The notes beneath the pieces were generated by a model. It was not told the origin of the DNA. It saw nothing but the letters and a program-made list of their open reading frames with translations, and did no database searches. The position numbers were made by a program, and so were the translations under genes. 64,000 nt of DNA from Strigomonas culicis. Its lineage: Eukaryota > Euglenozoa > Kinetoplastea > Trypanosomatida > Trypanosomatidae. The DNA is taken from the NCBI GenBank assembly GCA_000482145.1, contig AUXH01000004.1, positions 39,575 through 103,574 of the forward strand, written 5' to 3'. Positions 29,701 through 38,730 of this stretch are shown here, one piece after another (the stretch's first letter is position 1; each line of letters begins with the position of its first letter).

Positions 29701-32700
29701 CGGATGCTTGCAGGCGCCAGTGGCGCTCCTGTTCCCGCAGCAAGCCGTAGAACATGTAGTACGTGTACTCCTCGTCGTCCTTCGCGGTCCACAGCTTTGA
29801 AGCGATCAGCTGTCGTTCTTCCTCCGAGAAGGTCATCTCGATAAGCGTGAGTCGCTCGAAGAGGAGCTTCACCTTATCGTGGTGCACCTTGTCGAAGTCG
29901 TCCGTGAAGGCGTTCATATCCTTGCCGTCGCAGTCCTCCTCGTGCATGCCATTAATGAGCTCGTAGTCACCCAGGTCCTTGAACCGTGCCACGTGCACCG
30001 CGTGCTCGCCTCTATTCCTGAGCACCCTTAGCGCCATGCTGTTGGTCTGCGCGGTCACCACGAAGCGCACCTGCGACGGCAGCTGCGTTGGAATGAACTG
30101 CAGCAGGGACGTTGTCTTGCGCAGCGCCTTTTTGCGCGCGAGCGCGGTCGAGATGTGGCCGCCATCCTCCTCGCCCATGCCCACCTCCTGCGCTCCGGAC
30201 TCACTCTGCGGGAGGATCGACGCCACAGTCGAATACGTCGAGTCGAGCACCAGGGGGTTGAGAAGTGTCTGCGGTGAGGACGCCGCCTGCTTCGGCTGCC
30301 GATCCTCGCCGGTGTCGGCCGCCGCCGCCCACAGGTCATTGCCCGTGGCCGCGTCGTAGCGGAGCGCCTCACAAGGCACGCTGGGATACTCAATCGCATC
30401 GACGCCTTCCAGCAGCACCACCAGCACCACCGGCTTTGTGGACGGGGCCGCACGCTCGTGCGTCGCGCTCTCCGCATCCGCTGCGGGTGCCCCGCACGCC
30501 ATGTCCGCGTGCGCGTAGGTGACGAGTAGCTGGCAGAAGAAGGCGGACAAGGCCCCCATGTCGACCTCCCTCCGCACGTAGGCGAGCACCGCAGGCTCCT
30601 GCGTCACCTGTTGGATGAGGTGCACGAGGATATCGCGCAGATCGCTCGGCTCCTCGCGGACAACGGTGCAGCTCGTCGAGTGGGCGGCAACGAGCACATG
30701 CGGGAGGTCGCCCGCTGCGGCCAGCGGCGCGTCCTGCGACTCCGCCGCCGCCGTCGCGACGTGGAACAGATGCGCTGCTGCGGCGTACGGCTCCGTGCTC
30801 TCCACGACCACCACCGGCGGGGCCACGTCGCCCTGGGTGTGCTCGAGGCGAGCAAAGTCGTAGAAGGCGGCCGGGTGCATAACGTACTCGATCATGTGCC
30901 GCACGAGCATATCAGTGAAGGTCGCACTGTAGCCGTTGAAGGGCAGCGTGGCGAGATAGCGGTAAAGGGGGGCGCACGTGCCGACGTACTGCGCTGCCTG
31001 CACATCCTCGTGGTCAAACGGCAGCGTGCCGATGTGCGTGGAGCTGATGCCCTTCAAGAACACGGCGTCCATCATCTGCTGCTTGTGGATCTTGATCCCC
31101 TCCCGCTCCGTCGCACGCGACCCGCTGAAGTCCTCCACCACTGCGTCCCGCACCTGCCGCTCCCCGGCCGCGATGGACGTCGTCAGCAGGATGCGCATGC
31201 GCTGGCAGACCGCCTCGCGGAGCGGCTCCAGGTGCGAGAGGCGCACCGTGCCGGTCGCGGCATCGATGTGGTCGTACAGGGCCGGGTACGACAGCACGTG
31301 CAGGTCCGGTATGCTCGCGTCCTCCTGGATGAACGACTTGAAGAAGGCCAGCATCTCATGTCGGTCCTTGTAAAACAGAAACTGCCGCTCCTTCAGCTCC
31401 ACCTGCGCGTCATCCAACGGGATAAACGCGTTCGGGAGGCAGAGGGAAGGGTCGTTCGTGTACAAGGGTGCCAGCGTGGGCGGAATTTGCAGCGCCAGCG
31501 TCGACTGGCGCGTCGCCACCATGACAAAAGCGGAGTGCGTTGTGGCAATGCGATGGGCGCGGTAGAGCGCGGAGAGCTCGCACACGTCGCGCTCAAACTT
31601 CGCGGGGCCGTCTGGCACATCGGGGTCCAGCTCAAACAGAATGTCTTCGTCGCCGGTGCGGTCGCCCACCAGCACGAGCGTCACGAGACGAGAGCGCAGG
31701 AGGTCCTCTATGACGTCCTCCTCCAGCGCCTCGCCGTGCTGCTGCTCCGAGAGCTTGGTGTAGTCCACAACGACGGGCTCCACGCGCAGGCGGTATTCTT
31801 GCAAGTCGCGGTTGAGGGTCGGAAACACGTCCGTCAGGAGCAGCTCCAGCTCCGACGCGAAGAGCCGCGGCGCGACGACAATCGCGACCTGCACCACGCA
31901 CCAGTTGTCGTCCACGAAGGGCAGGCGCGGCGGGTCGTACGGCCCCTGCTCCGCGCGCATCTCCTCCAACTCGCGGCGCAGGAAGTTCGTCGCCGTCGTC
32001 TCGTGGCGCGCCCACTGGGCCTCCTGCGTGAGCTGGGAGCTATTCAGGCTGGCCGCGCGGTGGCGGCTCGCGCGGTGCGGCGTCACGCGCTCGTTCCGCC
32101 CCCGCCGCGCCTCCCCCTCGCTGCGGCTCGCGTCGGTCGCGCCCAGCACGCTGGCGGACCACCCTTCCCGTCGCAGCTCGACGCTCTTACGGCGGCGGAG
32201 GTAATCCTGCAGCGTCACGCGCTCTATACTCTCCGCCGGAGGCGTCGCAGGGCGTCCGCCGCGCGGCTCCGCGGAGCGGGCGCGCAGCAGGTTGTACACC
32301 TTCTGCTGCAGCTTCGGGGGGATGCAGGTGCCTTCCATGTTGACGCGCCACAAGTGGCGAAACGCGCGATCTCGGACGAGCGCCAAGAGAGCGACGCCGG
32401 CGGCCACGCCGAGTCCCGCATTGTCGGACAGGTCTAGCTCCTCTAAAGGCATCACGAGACACTCGCATTCCTCCTCCTCTTCCCCCGCGACGGACCTCGA
32501 TGACCAACGCGCCATATCGTTGGCTTTGGCAAAGAAAAGAAACGAACGGCAGAGATAGACGACGGACTCGTTCGTGAGGCCGCTGCGGGAAAGCACCAAG
32601 GACCTCAAGAAGCAGTTACGGGCGAGCAGTGGTGCGAGCGCCAACAATCCCCTGCCGCCAATATACATGTCTGGCTGCAGCTCAATATGCGCCTCCGACA

Positions 32701-32929
32701 GCCATCGCCGCCCACCCTTGACGACACACGCCTGCGGCTTCGCGCCGAGCGCCCGGTAGTACGACATCAGTTCCCGCTCATAATCGTCCACACATTCAAT
32801 CCCTCCTCCGTCTTGTGGAGAGGACGCGGAGATGATAGGTTTGCTGTTTTTTTGACCTTTCATAGAATTGAAAGACGTGTTCTTCGGCGGTGGCGGTGAC
32901 GCCGAGCGAACGATTTCACTACTGAACAT
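26717..32929 (-). CDS. LRR / DUF4062 / STAND-like NTPase / WD40 repeat protein (NWD/TEP1-like layout)
   Basis: This 2070-residue protein starts at the ATG at 32929 (MFSSEIVRSASPPPPK); the T-rich upstream extension of the frame is excluded. Residues about 75-200 contain leucine-rich repeats (FLRSLVLSRSGLTNESVVYL, LEELDLSDNAGLG). Residues about 338-430 resemble the DUF4062 module (AIVVAPRLFASELELLLTDV, then LVTLVLVGDRTGDEDILF). The 690-1200 region follows a STAND/NACHT plan: a degenerate P-loop position (VVVVESTEPYAAAAHLF), a Walker-B-like VVLVVLLEGVDAIEYP, an RFVVTAQTNS strand, and a winged-helix-like part. Residues about 1445-2070 form WD40 repeats (VTDVRFFGDDRYVVTGGADR, LAVSFADGRILLYTV). Animal proteins with this plan (NWD1, NPHP3-like, TEP1) act as scaffolds or sensors. 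The function here is unknown. Confidence 0.75.
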   Translation of the reverse strand: MFSSEIVRSASPPPPKNTSFNSMKGQKNSKPIISASSPQDGGGIECVDDYERELMSYYRALGAKPQACVVKGGRRWLSEAHIELQPDMYIGGRGLLALAPLLARNCFLRSLVLSRSGLTNESVVYLCRSFLFFAKANDMARWSSRSVAGEEEEECECLVMPLEELDLSDNAGLGVAAGVALLALVRDRAFRHLWRVNMEGTCIPPKLQQKVYNLLRARSAEPRGGRPATPPAESIERVTLQDYLRRRKSVELRREGWSASVLGATDASRSEGEARRGRNERVTPHRASRHRAASLNSSQLTQEAQWARHETTATNFLRRELEEMRAEQGPYDPPRLPFVDDNWCVVQVAIVVAPRLFASELELLLTDVFPTLNRDLQEYRLRVEPVVVDYTKLSEQQHGEALEEDVIEDLLRSRLVTLVLVGDRTGDEDILFELDPDVPDGPAKFERDVCELSALYRAHRIATTHSAFVMVATRQSTLALQIPPTLAPLYTNDPSLCLPNAFIPLDDAQVELKERQFLFYKDRHEMLAFFKSFIQEDASIPDLHVLSYPALYDHIDAATGTVRLSHLEPLREAVCQRMRILLTTSIAAGERQVRDAVVEDFSGSRATEREGIKIHKQQMMDAVFLKGISSTHIGTLPFDHEDVQAAQYVGTCAPLYRYLATLPFNGYSATFTDMLVRHMIEYVMHPAAFYDFARLEHTQGDVAPPVVVVESTEPYAAAAHLFHVATAAAESQDAPLAAAGDLPHVLVAAHSTSCTVVREEPSDLRDILVHLIQQVTQEPAVLAYVRREVDMGALSAFFCQLLVTYAHADMACGAPAADAESATHERAAPSTKPVVLVVLLEGVDAIEYPSVPCEALRYDAATGNDLWAAAADTGEDRQPKQAASSPQTLLNPLVLDSTYSTVASILPQSESGAQEVGMGEEDGGHISTALARKKALRKTTSLLQFIPTQLPSQVRFVVTAQTNSMALRVLRNRGEHAVHVARFKDLGDYELINGMHEEDCDGKDMNAFTDDFDKVHHDKVKLLFERLTLIEMTFSEEERQLIASKLWTAKDDEEYTYYMFYGLLREQERHWRLQASELMKDSTLDVAEPPYAEWLRDFPETSLAAAGRLHKGLIAEFGADVVHPLLGVLQVARWGLPLADLRQIFPALSLADLNRFLRHLHPALEPSHMFEYETRLRENQLFAHVRLYSRALQLHLSRQLAARGEGVDAARQRWHFVLTQHLLVTAVYGALPSASAEAAAPQQGPGADAREPPADAAGLMLRSTASGSPQERRGVKELTYHACCAALWPVIDHIVLTFPFLALVLRQGLLYHLIRDLVFAFNQRAEQHLLQEGPPASGAAGKHKQVLPPALQRMKEYILFLRHARTRCVVDNPLLVLQAALEGHQGQNTVYRDAQALRRMIQGALLVRAPLLTEKAPQGVPPDEQLRRVLLRSPFPGFFQFLGSGSAMPAHLRTVTDVRFFGDDRYVVTGGADRALTWFTTRRTEEGTGEEIEATSCGSLLRYSVRQSKAAIEQVLVSPAGNYVVAVAESRVIYIYDGDSARLIGHCGVWSKDEGETRTAAELEETGGAAPVRRDQFASMFTAPIAEVQFSNRGRYLLVLTTDVKLYVFRTEKGILLDVLSAEDLIPSVAEAMHFVQRNDAHPAEEKEELLRRVWRDFHAAEHHLHLLPHCDGGEEEVFYIFTDEVMSGWRLQIDEMVPPAAGDPYTTQGHAWRERSDRIYAMDFHTAAPEATRRPGAAVATVGGALRAAIETRIKYSAWRATCFMQHTLVSPLRAVRWYPPQATVATDGTRVHRPDFLLVTPVALPFAQLVHLHEGAAWCTFSWESHRWQRASGDPGAAAAVCALQLCPRGEVLAVSFADGRILLYTVRIAAILASHGAAGEEALKSVAAHSAPPSLVVSPFARINAFSRCDDPVISHLRFISFELQLPTPKRHRGLPARTAAKLGLLAVGNKRLLRYWDVSALLPQLAPWEEVEERPETSLVDDAWHTEKESADGEYVSPHPIASWDASTAAITLALDGPSRHPSRDGIAAAYHPSLLKAAEASLQKGLKVDVALGDEEGRLTFLQFT

Positions 32930-33205
32930 TGTAAAGAAAATGTGACGATCTAATTGGGTGTGTATGTAAGGATAGCACACGGTTTGCTTTGCACCTACAT
33001 ACAAACACCGAAACAAACAAAAAAAAGAGAGAAGCACAGCGTGCAAGAAAAGAAACATAAATATCATCATTCCGCAAGACTGGTCACAGTCCATCTTGTT
33101 ATGGAAAGAAAAAGAGATATCCTCCTATCATCTCCATACACCTCTCACGGTTTGCGAATGAAACGTTCGTCGCTCCTTTATTCCTGTTATGGTTTCTTTT
33201 TTTTT

Positions 33206-33697
33206 TTACAGAAAAAGTGTGTACTCGTGCCTTGCTGGCACGTTAAGATCGACCTCTTCTACTTCATTCACCCCAGCTTCATTCGCCTCCTGAATGATGG
33301 CATCCGGATCCAGTGCATCCTCCTTTTGTTCCTCTTCCTCCACATCATCGTCGTCCTCCTCCTCTGTCTCTTCCTCATCCTCCGACAGCTCTTCGGCGTA
33401 GACGGCATTGGCTGCGCTGGCGTTCTGCTTGTTGATAAAGCGCGCGACCCACGAGAACTCGGGCGCAACGATGCCTACAAAGTTCGTGAAGTGCGGTGTG
33501 GCGACCAGCTTGAGATCCGTCCGGTCGCCGCCGCGCGCCGCCGCCACCGGCCCCGTCTGGCACTCGAGGCAGCCCTCCGTGTACCACTGACGTTCGGTGA
33601 GGATGCGGCGGCACGTGCGACAGGCGTAGTAGCCCTTGTCACCAATCGGCAGCTGCGGCGGCGGCTCCACTATGGGGGTCTTTAAGGCGTCTGACAT
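33206..33697 (-). CDS. SPT4: Transcription elongation factor SPT4 with acidic C-terminal extension
   Basis: This 163-residue protein starts at the ATG at 33697 (MSDALKTPIVEPPPQLP). The four-cysteine zinc site is Cys26, Cys29, Cys43 and Cys46 (ACRTCRRILTERQWYTEGC, then LEC). The core signature FVGIVAPEFSWVARFI (about 71-86) matches the Spt4 IIAMMSPEDSWV block. The last 65 residues are mostly Glu/Asp, which yeast and human Spt4 lack. Spt4 pairs with Spt5 (DSIF) on elongating RNA polymerase; no Spt5 gene is in this window. In trypanosomatids, where genes are read through as long units, elongation factors should matter for every gene, but that is inference. Confidence 0.85.
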   Translation of the reverse strand: MSDALKTPIVEPPPQLPIGDKGYYACRTCRRILTERQWYTEGCLECQTGPVAAARGGDRTDLKLVATPHFTNFVGIVAPEFSWVARFINKQNASAANAVYAEELSEDEEETEEEDDDDVEEEEQKEDALDPDAIIQEANEAGVNEVEEVDLNVPARHEYTLFL

Positions 33698-34462
33698 CGA
33701 AACGTAAAAGGTCGGTATTAAATATAAACCGAATAACACACACAAAAAAAAAATGTGTGTTAGTGTGTGTGTGTGTGTGTGTATGTCTATTAACGACGAT
33801 GGGGTGTACGTGGCAACAATGTTCCACTAGTGTTGCTATACAGCGAGAAAAGAGGTGAAGCGTGTACAAACTTGTATGGTCAATAATGCAAGAGAACAGA
33901 AACAGAAACAACAAAAGTGCGTTTTTGGTTGCAGAGGGGTTTACTTTTAGGGAACGCGAACAAAAAAAAGAACTCAGAAATATGGTATCGGAAGAGGGTA
34001 TATTGATGAAACGTATATCTGCAAACAAAAAAAAAGAAGTAATAAATACTATTCATGAAAAAATGGAACAGAGAAGAAAAAAAAAACTGTACATCGAACA
34101 GCTACAGGAGAACTAAACACAAAAGGAATTATGCAATATTTACCTTCAGTTCATATGTATATTACATCTCTTTTCGGTAGGAGATATCAAACAGATTGGC
34201 GCTCAAGAAGAAAAAAAAGTATATGAGCAACGATTACATGAAAAATGAGCACCAATTCTTCGCCGGATAGGTAATTAAGCCAGTGTTTCTTGAAGCCAGA
34301 CACATACGAAGGAAAGCTAATGGGAAAAAGGACAAAAAAAAAGCAACAGCATCAAAAGTATACAATGCAAATCATGGCAACCGCCACGAATATAAAAAGA
34401 AAAGGCGACATCTAAACAAAGAAAAAAAAAGAAGGAAGTGGATATCACAGTGCTGTGTGCAC
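33698..34462. other. Spacer between SPT4 and PP4R3 genes
   Basis: AT-rich, about 0.77 kb, with the (GT)n microsatellite near its left end and many A-runs (33960-34100 and 34325-34345). No gene is seen. Confidence 0.65.
33763..33782. repeat. (GT)10 microsatellite
   Basis: An uninterrupted GT dinucleotide run upstream of SPT4; the transcript would carry (AC)n. A 10-base A-run and a short GT stretch lie just to its left. Confidence 0.9.
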
Positions 34463-37400
34463 CTACACGGATTTTCCTGGCTTGGTGTTACCTGAGTTAA
34501 CATGCAAGGAGCCGTTGCCACTACCCACACGCTTCTTGATCTTCGGCAGCACCACCGGGTCGCTCGGCGTGACGCTCAGCCGCGTGTCCGGCTCGACCGG
34601 CGACGTTGCACGCGCCGCGGGCAGTGTGGTCTCCCCACTCACCCGCTCCGACGGCACATCGCTGTTGGCGCTGCGCGGGCGGTGCGCGGCGGGCTTCTCG
34701 GCCTTCGGCGCCGTCGGCTTCAAGGGTGGTGTGGACACGGCTCTCTCCATCGGCTGCGCCGGCGGCGCGCTCGCGGCCTTGGGCGGCGTTTCGACGGCGA
34801 AGCCACCGCTGTTCTTGCGCTCGACGCTGGCTGCCGGCGGCGGCGAGACCGACTCGCAGGTCGGCAGCCGCGTCGCGTGCGACGGGCTCCACTGCTCTAC
34901 GGTGGCCTGCGCATGCTGGTGGCTCCGCTTGCGGTTCATCTCCTCGTGCGCGACGCTGCTGACGACGTTGGGGTTGAGGCCGGAGACAATCGCCGGGACC
35001 GAGCCGTCCACACCGCCGACGGCGGCCTCCACCTCGTCCACGAAGCGCAGCTTGGTGGAGGAGCGCAGCACCTCACTCGCCGTGCTGCTCAGCACCGACA
35101 CGCTCTCGTTCACGCAGCTGTTGATGTCCTTGCCGAGTCGCAGGCACAGTTCCTCCATCAGCGACTGCTTGAAGCGCGCGCGGAAGCGCTGCGGCATCAG
35201 ATCCTGGTGCTTCAGGAAGACGTAATCGCGGACGTCACGGATGTTGTTCTGCCCAGGCTCGTCCGTGTCCAGCGGCGCCTTGCTGATCATGTCGAGAAGG
35301 GCGTTCACCGAGCAGTGGAAGACGGAGTACTGGCGGCAGCCGCCGAGGTGCGCGTAGGCCTTGAGAACGGACTCAAAGGTGTCGCGCTCGACCGTCAGCT
35401 GGCGGCAGATCAGCGTCACCAACGGCTTCGACAGCGGCTCCACCGGCGACGCAAAGACACCCAGTGGGCTGTCCTCCACGCCTATTGCACGCAGAGAGAG
35501 CTGCGCGATGATCATCTTGAGAAAGCGTACGTTACCCGCGAGGATGTCCAGGCCGATCGCGCGACTCTTCAGTGCCAAGGTGAAGGTGGACTCGATGAAC
35601 TGCAGCACGTGCGACTTGTTGTTGAAGATCATCTTGAGCAGCAGCTCACGGTTCTCCGCATTCGTCAGAAGCGTCAGGTATTCCAGCATGCGCACAAAGT
35701 GGGGCGAGATGCCCTGCGGCAGCTGCTGCAGCAGGCTGGTGCCGTTCACCGGCATGTTGCTGAACTGCACGATGGGCGCGGACTTGGTGGTGGAGTTGGG
35801 CGGCTGCGGCACCGGCGCGACGAGGCCCCGGCTCGCGTGCATGAGGTACTTGGTGATGATGAAGTGGTGGAAGCGGTGGCGTACGGTCGCGCTCTCCGGA
35901 TCGAGCGCACGCTCCGCCGCGGCGGAACCCTCGTCGTCATGCAGGCCGAGTATGTGGTACAGCAGGAAGGGGTTCCGGATGCCGTTGTAGTCGCGCAGCA
36001 CGTGCTTAAGGCTCGACATGCCGCCCACCACGAGCTGGCGGAGAACAAACGTGACAAGTCCGTTGTACTTGACCGGTTCCGCGAGAATGGGTGAGCGCAC
36101 AATGTCGTTCATCAGCTGCTCCTCCTGGCGCTCGTTGAGACGTACGAGTGTGATGTCGAGCAACAGCGTCAGTTCGTGCGCCACGGTGGGCGAGTACGCG
36201 TTCGGGGTCGTCGAGCGCGCCTGCTTTTCTCCCTTTTCATTTGAAAGGTAATTCAGGAAGGAGGCCGCCGAGCCGGACGGCATGCCGAAGCGCTCGGCGA
36301 CAAGCGAGAGAGCCTCCAGCAGCCCGCACTGAAACACCTTCACGATGACCGGGCCGACGAGGTCGCGGCCGAGCTCCGAGAGACTGAGCGCGACCAGGCT
36401 GCGGAAGAAGTGCAGGTGCTGCGTAATCTGCTGCTCAATCCGGGCCGGCTCCGTTGACGCGCCGCCCGTCTCTGGTAGCACGGGTGTGGTGCAGCGCCCC
36501 ATGGGGCCGTTGTCGGAGGCGAAGGACGTGAAACTGGTGTCCGGCCGCATCGAGCGTGCCGCCGTGTCCTGGACCACCGGCATTACCAGCAGCGCGTCGC
36601 GCGCCTGCTGCAGCGTCACGTCGCTCGAGAGCAGCGCACAAGTCAGCTCGTTGCGGATGCGGTGGCTGATGGTCGTGAGCTTCATGAGCACCTCTGTCCG
36701 TGTCTGGCTGGGCTTCAGCACCTCCTCGCGCAAGTAGTTCAGCCGGAGATCTTTCTGAATGAGCTTTGTCAGCTCCTCTGGTACGGTCAGATTGATGAGG
36801 CCATCCGGTATCTCCCACGCGGTGGTCTTGGCGCCACCCGACACAATCGTCTTGGTCGCGTCGCTGTCCCCGCTGGAGATGCCGCCGCTCAGCAGAAGGG
36901 GGAACACCTCCGGGGTCAGCAGCTGCTCCAGCACGTCCGCGTTGGCCAGGCTGATGAGCGCGATGACGGTGTCCTTGTCCTCGTACAGGACCGGGTTCGT
37001 GAGGTGCTGGTTCTCCATGAGTGAGAGGGAGAGGGCGTGCTGCTCAATGAACCCAAGCGGGGGCGCGTACTTGTCGTGGATGATGTACGAGTAGGGCAGC
37101 AGCGCCGCGCGGTTCGCTTCCTTCGCCGCCTGTTTCTCCGCGTTGCCGGTGCCGGGCGTCGTGGGGAGAAGGTGGCAGCGCTGCAGGAGATCGAACCGTA
37201 TCGGCGGGTACGCCTTGTCCTGGAGTGCGACGAGGGCACTCCACGACGCGCTGTAGCCCTCCTCCGAGGCGTACATGAGACAGAGCGAGAGCTGCTGCTC
37301 AAAACTGTTCCACACAATACAGCAGTTCTCGCCGACGAATGGCGTGTCGCTGTTGATGGTATCCTCGAGGATGATCGTCTCATCCATATCCTCGGAGAGG

Positions 37401-38284
37401 TCGGTCAAGGGCTTCACAGGAGGCTCTGTCTTCGTCGGGTCCTTGGGCGACTCCGGTCCTGTCTGAGGCGCTGCGCCGGGGGAGGCGGGCAGAGCCACCA
37501 CCCGAATCGTGAAGTCACGGAACTCCACGAGGCCGTCCCCGCGCTCGAGCCACTGGTTCTCAGCGCCGAGCGACTGCGTGAGCACCTTCACCTCCAGGTT
37601 GATCAGGGTGCTGATTTTGGTCACGTGACTCGGCGTCGCGGCCGCGGTCGACAGCACGGCGGGAGAGACAGACGTCTGCGCGTTCGACGCATCCGTGCTC
37701 ACCTCCGAGCTCGAGAGGCCGCGCTTCGAGTCCTCGTTGCCGTTACTCGACGCACTCTCCTCCGTGTTGCGCACAGTTCCGCTCTGTGAGTTCGCCGCCT
37801 CCGCCTCACGGAGCTTGCTAGACTCCTCCGTGGCCGCCGGGTGTGTGGCTCCCTCCCCTAGATTCGCTGCCGACGACGCCAACGCCTTCCCCGTCGCGGA
37901 CGTGAGCTCCGGCTCGGTGTCCGTCGGAGACTTCGCGACCGTGGCAGCTAGCGCAATTGTTGAAGGTACAGAAGCAGAACGGTCCATTTCGGATGTCACT
38001 GCTGCTGTGATGACGGCCGCATCGAGCGCATGGGGTGAAGAGCCTTTCGCGGCCCCCTCTGAGTTGGTGGGCGACGCCACGGGTGCGGCATCCTGCGTGC
38101 CACTATTATTACGTGAACTGATGTGCTTCCCCGACTCGCTCACGCGCCGCTGTTGACCATTGGCGGCTATGTCAGATTTTTCCGTGTCACTGAGTGGCAC
38201 ACTCGCCAAAGACTTGGGCGATGTCACCTTAGGGGTCTCTTCCGCGTTTCCATTTTGCGTGGCGGGTTGTATTGGAGAAGACAT
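34463..38284 (-). CDS. PP4R3: Protein phosphatase 4 regulatory subunit 3 (SMEK/Psy2/Falafel) homologue
   Basis: In this 1273-residue protein about 230 N-terminal residues are Ser/Ala/Thr-rich and probably disordered. A PH/EVH1-like domain follows (about 235-390: INLEVKVLTQSLGAENQWLE, then ETIILEDTINSDTPFVGENC and CIVWNSFEQQLSLCL), matching the LxxxxINxDTxYxxxxxTLIVW pattern of SMEK. The SMK-1 and armadillo region runs from about 480 to 1080 (IPDGLINLTVPEELTKLI; TVAHELTLLLDITLV; FLKMIIAQLSLRAIGV; FHCSVNALLDMI). The C-terminal 190 residues are low-complexity. In other eukaryotes this subunit directs PP4 catalytic subunit to substrates in the DNA-damage response and meiosis; the pairing is inferred here. 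Similarity is spread and weak but collinear over the whole protein. The start is the ATG at 38284. Confidence 0.75.
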   Translation of the reverse strand: MSSPIQPATQNGNAEETPKVTSPKSLASVPLSDTEKSDIAANGQQRRVSESGKHISSRNNSGTQDAAPVASPTNSEGAAKGSSPHALDAAVITAAVTSEMDRSASVPSTIALAATVAKSPTDTEPELTSATGKALASSAANLGEGATHPAATEESSKLREAEAANSQSGTVRNTEESASSNGNEDSKRGLSSSEVSTDASNAQTSVSPAVLSTAAATPSHVTKISTLINLEVKVLTQSLGAENQWLERGDGLVEFRDFTIRVVALPASPGAAPQTGPESPKDPTKTEPPVKPLTDLSEDMDETIILEDTINSDTPFVGENCCIVWNSFEQQLSLCLMYASEEGYSASWSALVALQDKAYPPIRFDLLQRCHLLPTTPGTGNAEKQAAKEANRAALLPYSYIIHDKYAPPLGFIEQHALSLSLMENQHLTNPVLYEDKDTVIALISLANADVLEQLLTPEVFPLLLSGGISSGDSDATKTIVSGGAKTTAWEIPDGLINLTVPEELTKLIQKDLRLNYLREEVLKPSQTRTEVLMKLTTISHRIRNELTCALLSSDVTLQQARDALLVMPVVQDTAARSMRPDTSFTSFASDNGPMGRCTTPVLPETGGASTEPARIEQQITQHLHFFRSLVALSLSELGRDLVGPVIVKVFQCGLLEALSLVAERFGMPSGSAASFLNYLSNEKGEKQARSTTPNAYSPTVAHELTLLLDITLVRLNERQEEQLMNDIVRSPILAEPVKYNGLVTFVLRQLVVGGMSSLKHVLRDYNGIRNPFLLYHILGLHDDEGSAAAERALDPESATVRHRFHHFIITKYLMHASRGLVAPVPQPPNSTTKSAPIVQFSNMPVNGTSLLQQLPQGISPHFVRMLEYLTLLTNAENRELLLKMIFNNKSHVLQFIESTFTLALKSRAIGLDILAGNVRFLKMIIAQLSLRAIGVEDSPLGVFASPVEPLSKPLVTLICRQLTVERDTFESVLKAYAHLGGCRQYSVFHCSVNALLDMISKAPLDTDEPGQNNIRDVRDYVFLKHQDLMPQRFRARFKQSLMEELCLRLGKDINSCVNESVSVLSSTASEVLRSSTKLRFVDEVEAAVGGVDGSVPAIVSGLNPNVVSSVAHEEMNRKRSHQHAQATVEQWSPSHATRLPTCESVSPPPAASVERKNSGGFAVETPPKAASAPPAQPMERAVSTPPLKPTAPKAEKPAAHRPRSANSDVPSERVSGETTLPAARATSPVEPDTRLSVTPSDPVVLPKIKKRVGSGNGSLHVNSGNTKPGKSV

Positions 38285-38730
38285 GTTCGTATAGAAAAAA
38301 AAAACGAAAGAGCTATATACGGATAATGAAGAAGAAAAAGTTATAGGCTTCTTTTTTTTTTTGAGTTGTTTGAATTCTTCTTAGATTACAATTAATATCA
38401 GAAAGCAAATTAAGGAAATAATAAAGAAAGTAACACAAGTATTGTTTCCAAAAACAAAAAAGGCTACAACGACGGGAAAAAAATATATATAGAGCTAAAA
38501 AAAGGAGAACAAAAGAAGAAGAGATATAAAAGAGAAAGTAAGACACGTATACGAGTACATCATGACCTGCATGCTTTCCGCCAACATCGCAAAGATAACT
38601 ATTAAACATATATATTTGTCCCAAAAAAAAAAAAATAGAGAGGGAACGAGAACAATAGTACGGTTGATGCAGCCGCTTTTGCCATTTATCGAGACACCAC
38701 TGGCAAAGGAAAAACAAACCGCCATTCCTC
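38285..38730. other. Spacer between PP4R3 and SET-domain genes
   Basis: A-rich on the plus strand throughout (for example 38292-38303, 38620-38635), so T-rich in the transcript. It has no gene-like coding. It should contain the PP4R3 leader and the SET gene 3' UTR. Confidence 0.65.

Noticed and set aside
27491..32437. Plus-strand frames of 665 and 608 codons over the LRR-WD40 gene
   Set aside because: Antisense shadows of a GC-rich coding region; the translations are Arg/His/Val-rich without domains.
32930..33094. 55-codon Phe/Leu-rich N-terminal extension of the LRR-WD40 protein, which might pass for a membrane anchor
   Set aside because: Translation of T-rich spacer; it has no gene-like codon use, and an ATG with plausible coding sequence follows at 32929.
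34502..36094. 530-codon plus-strand frame over the PP4R3 gene, and 50670-52223 over the transportin gene
   Set aside because: Antisense shadows with compositional bias only.
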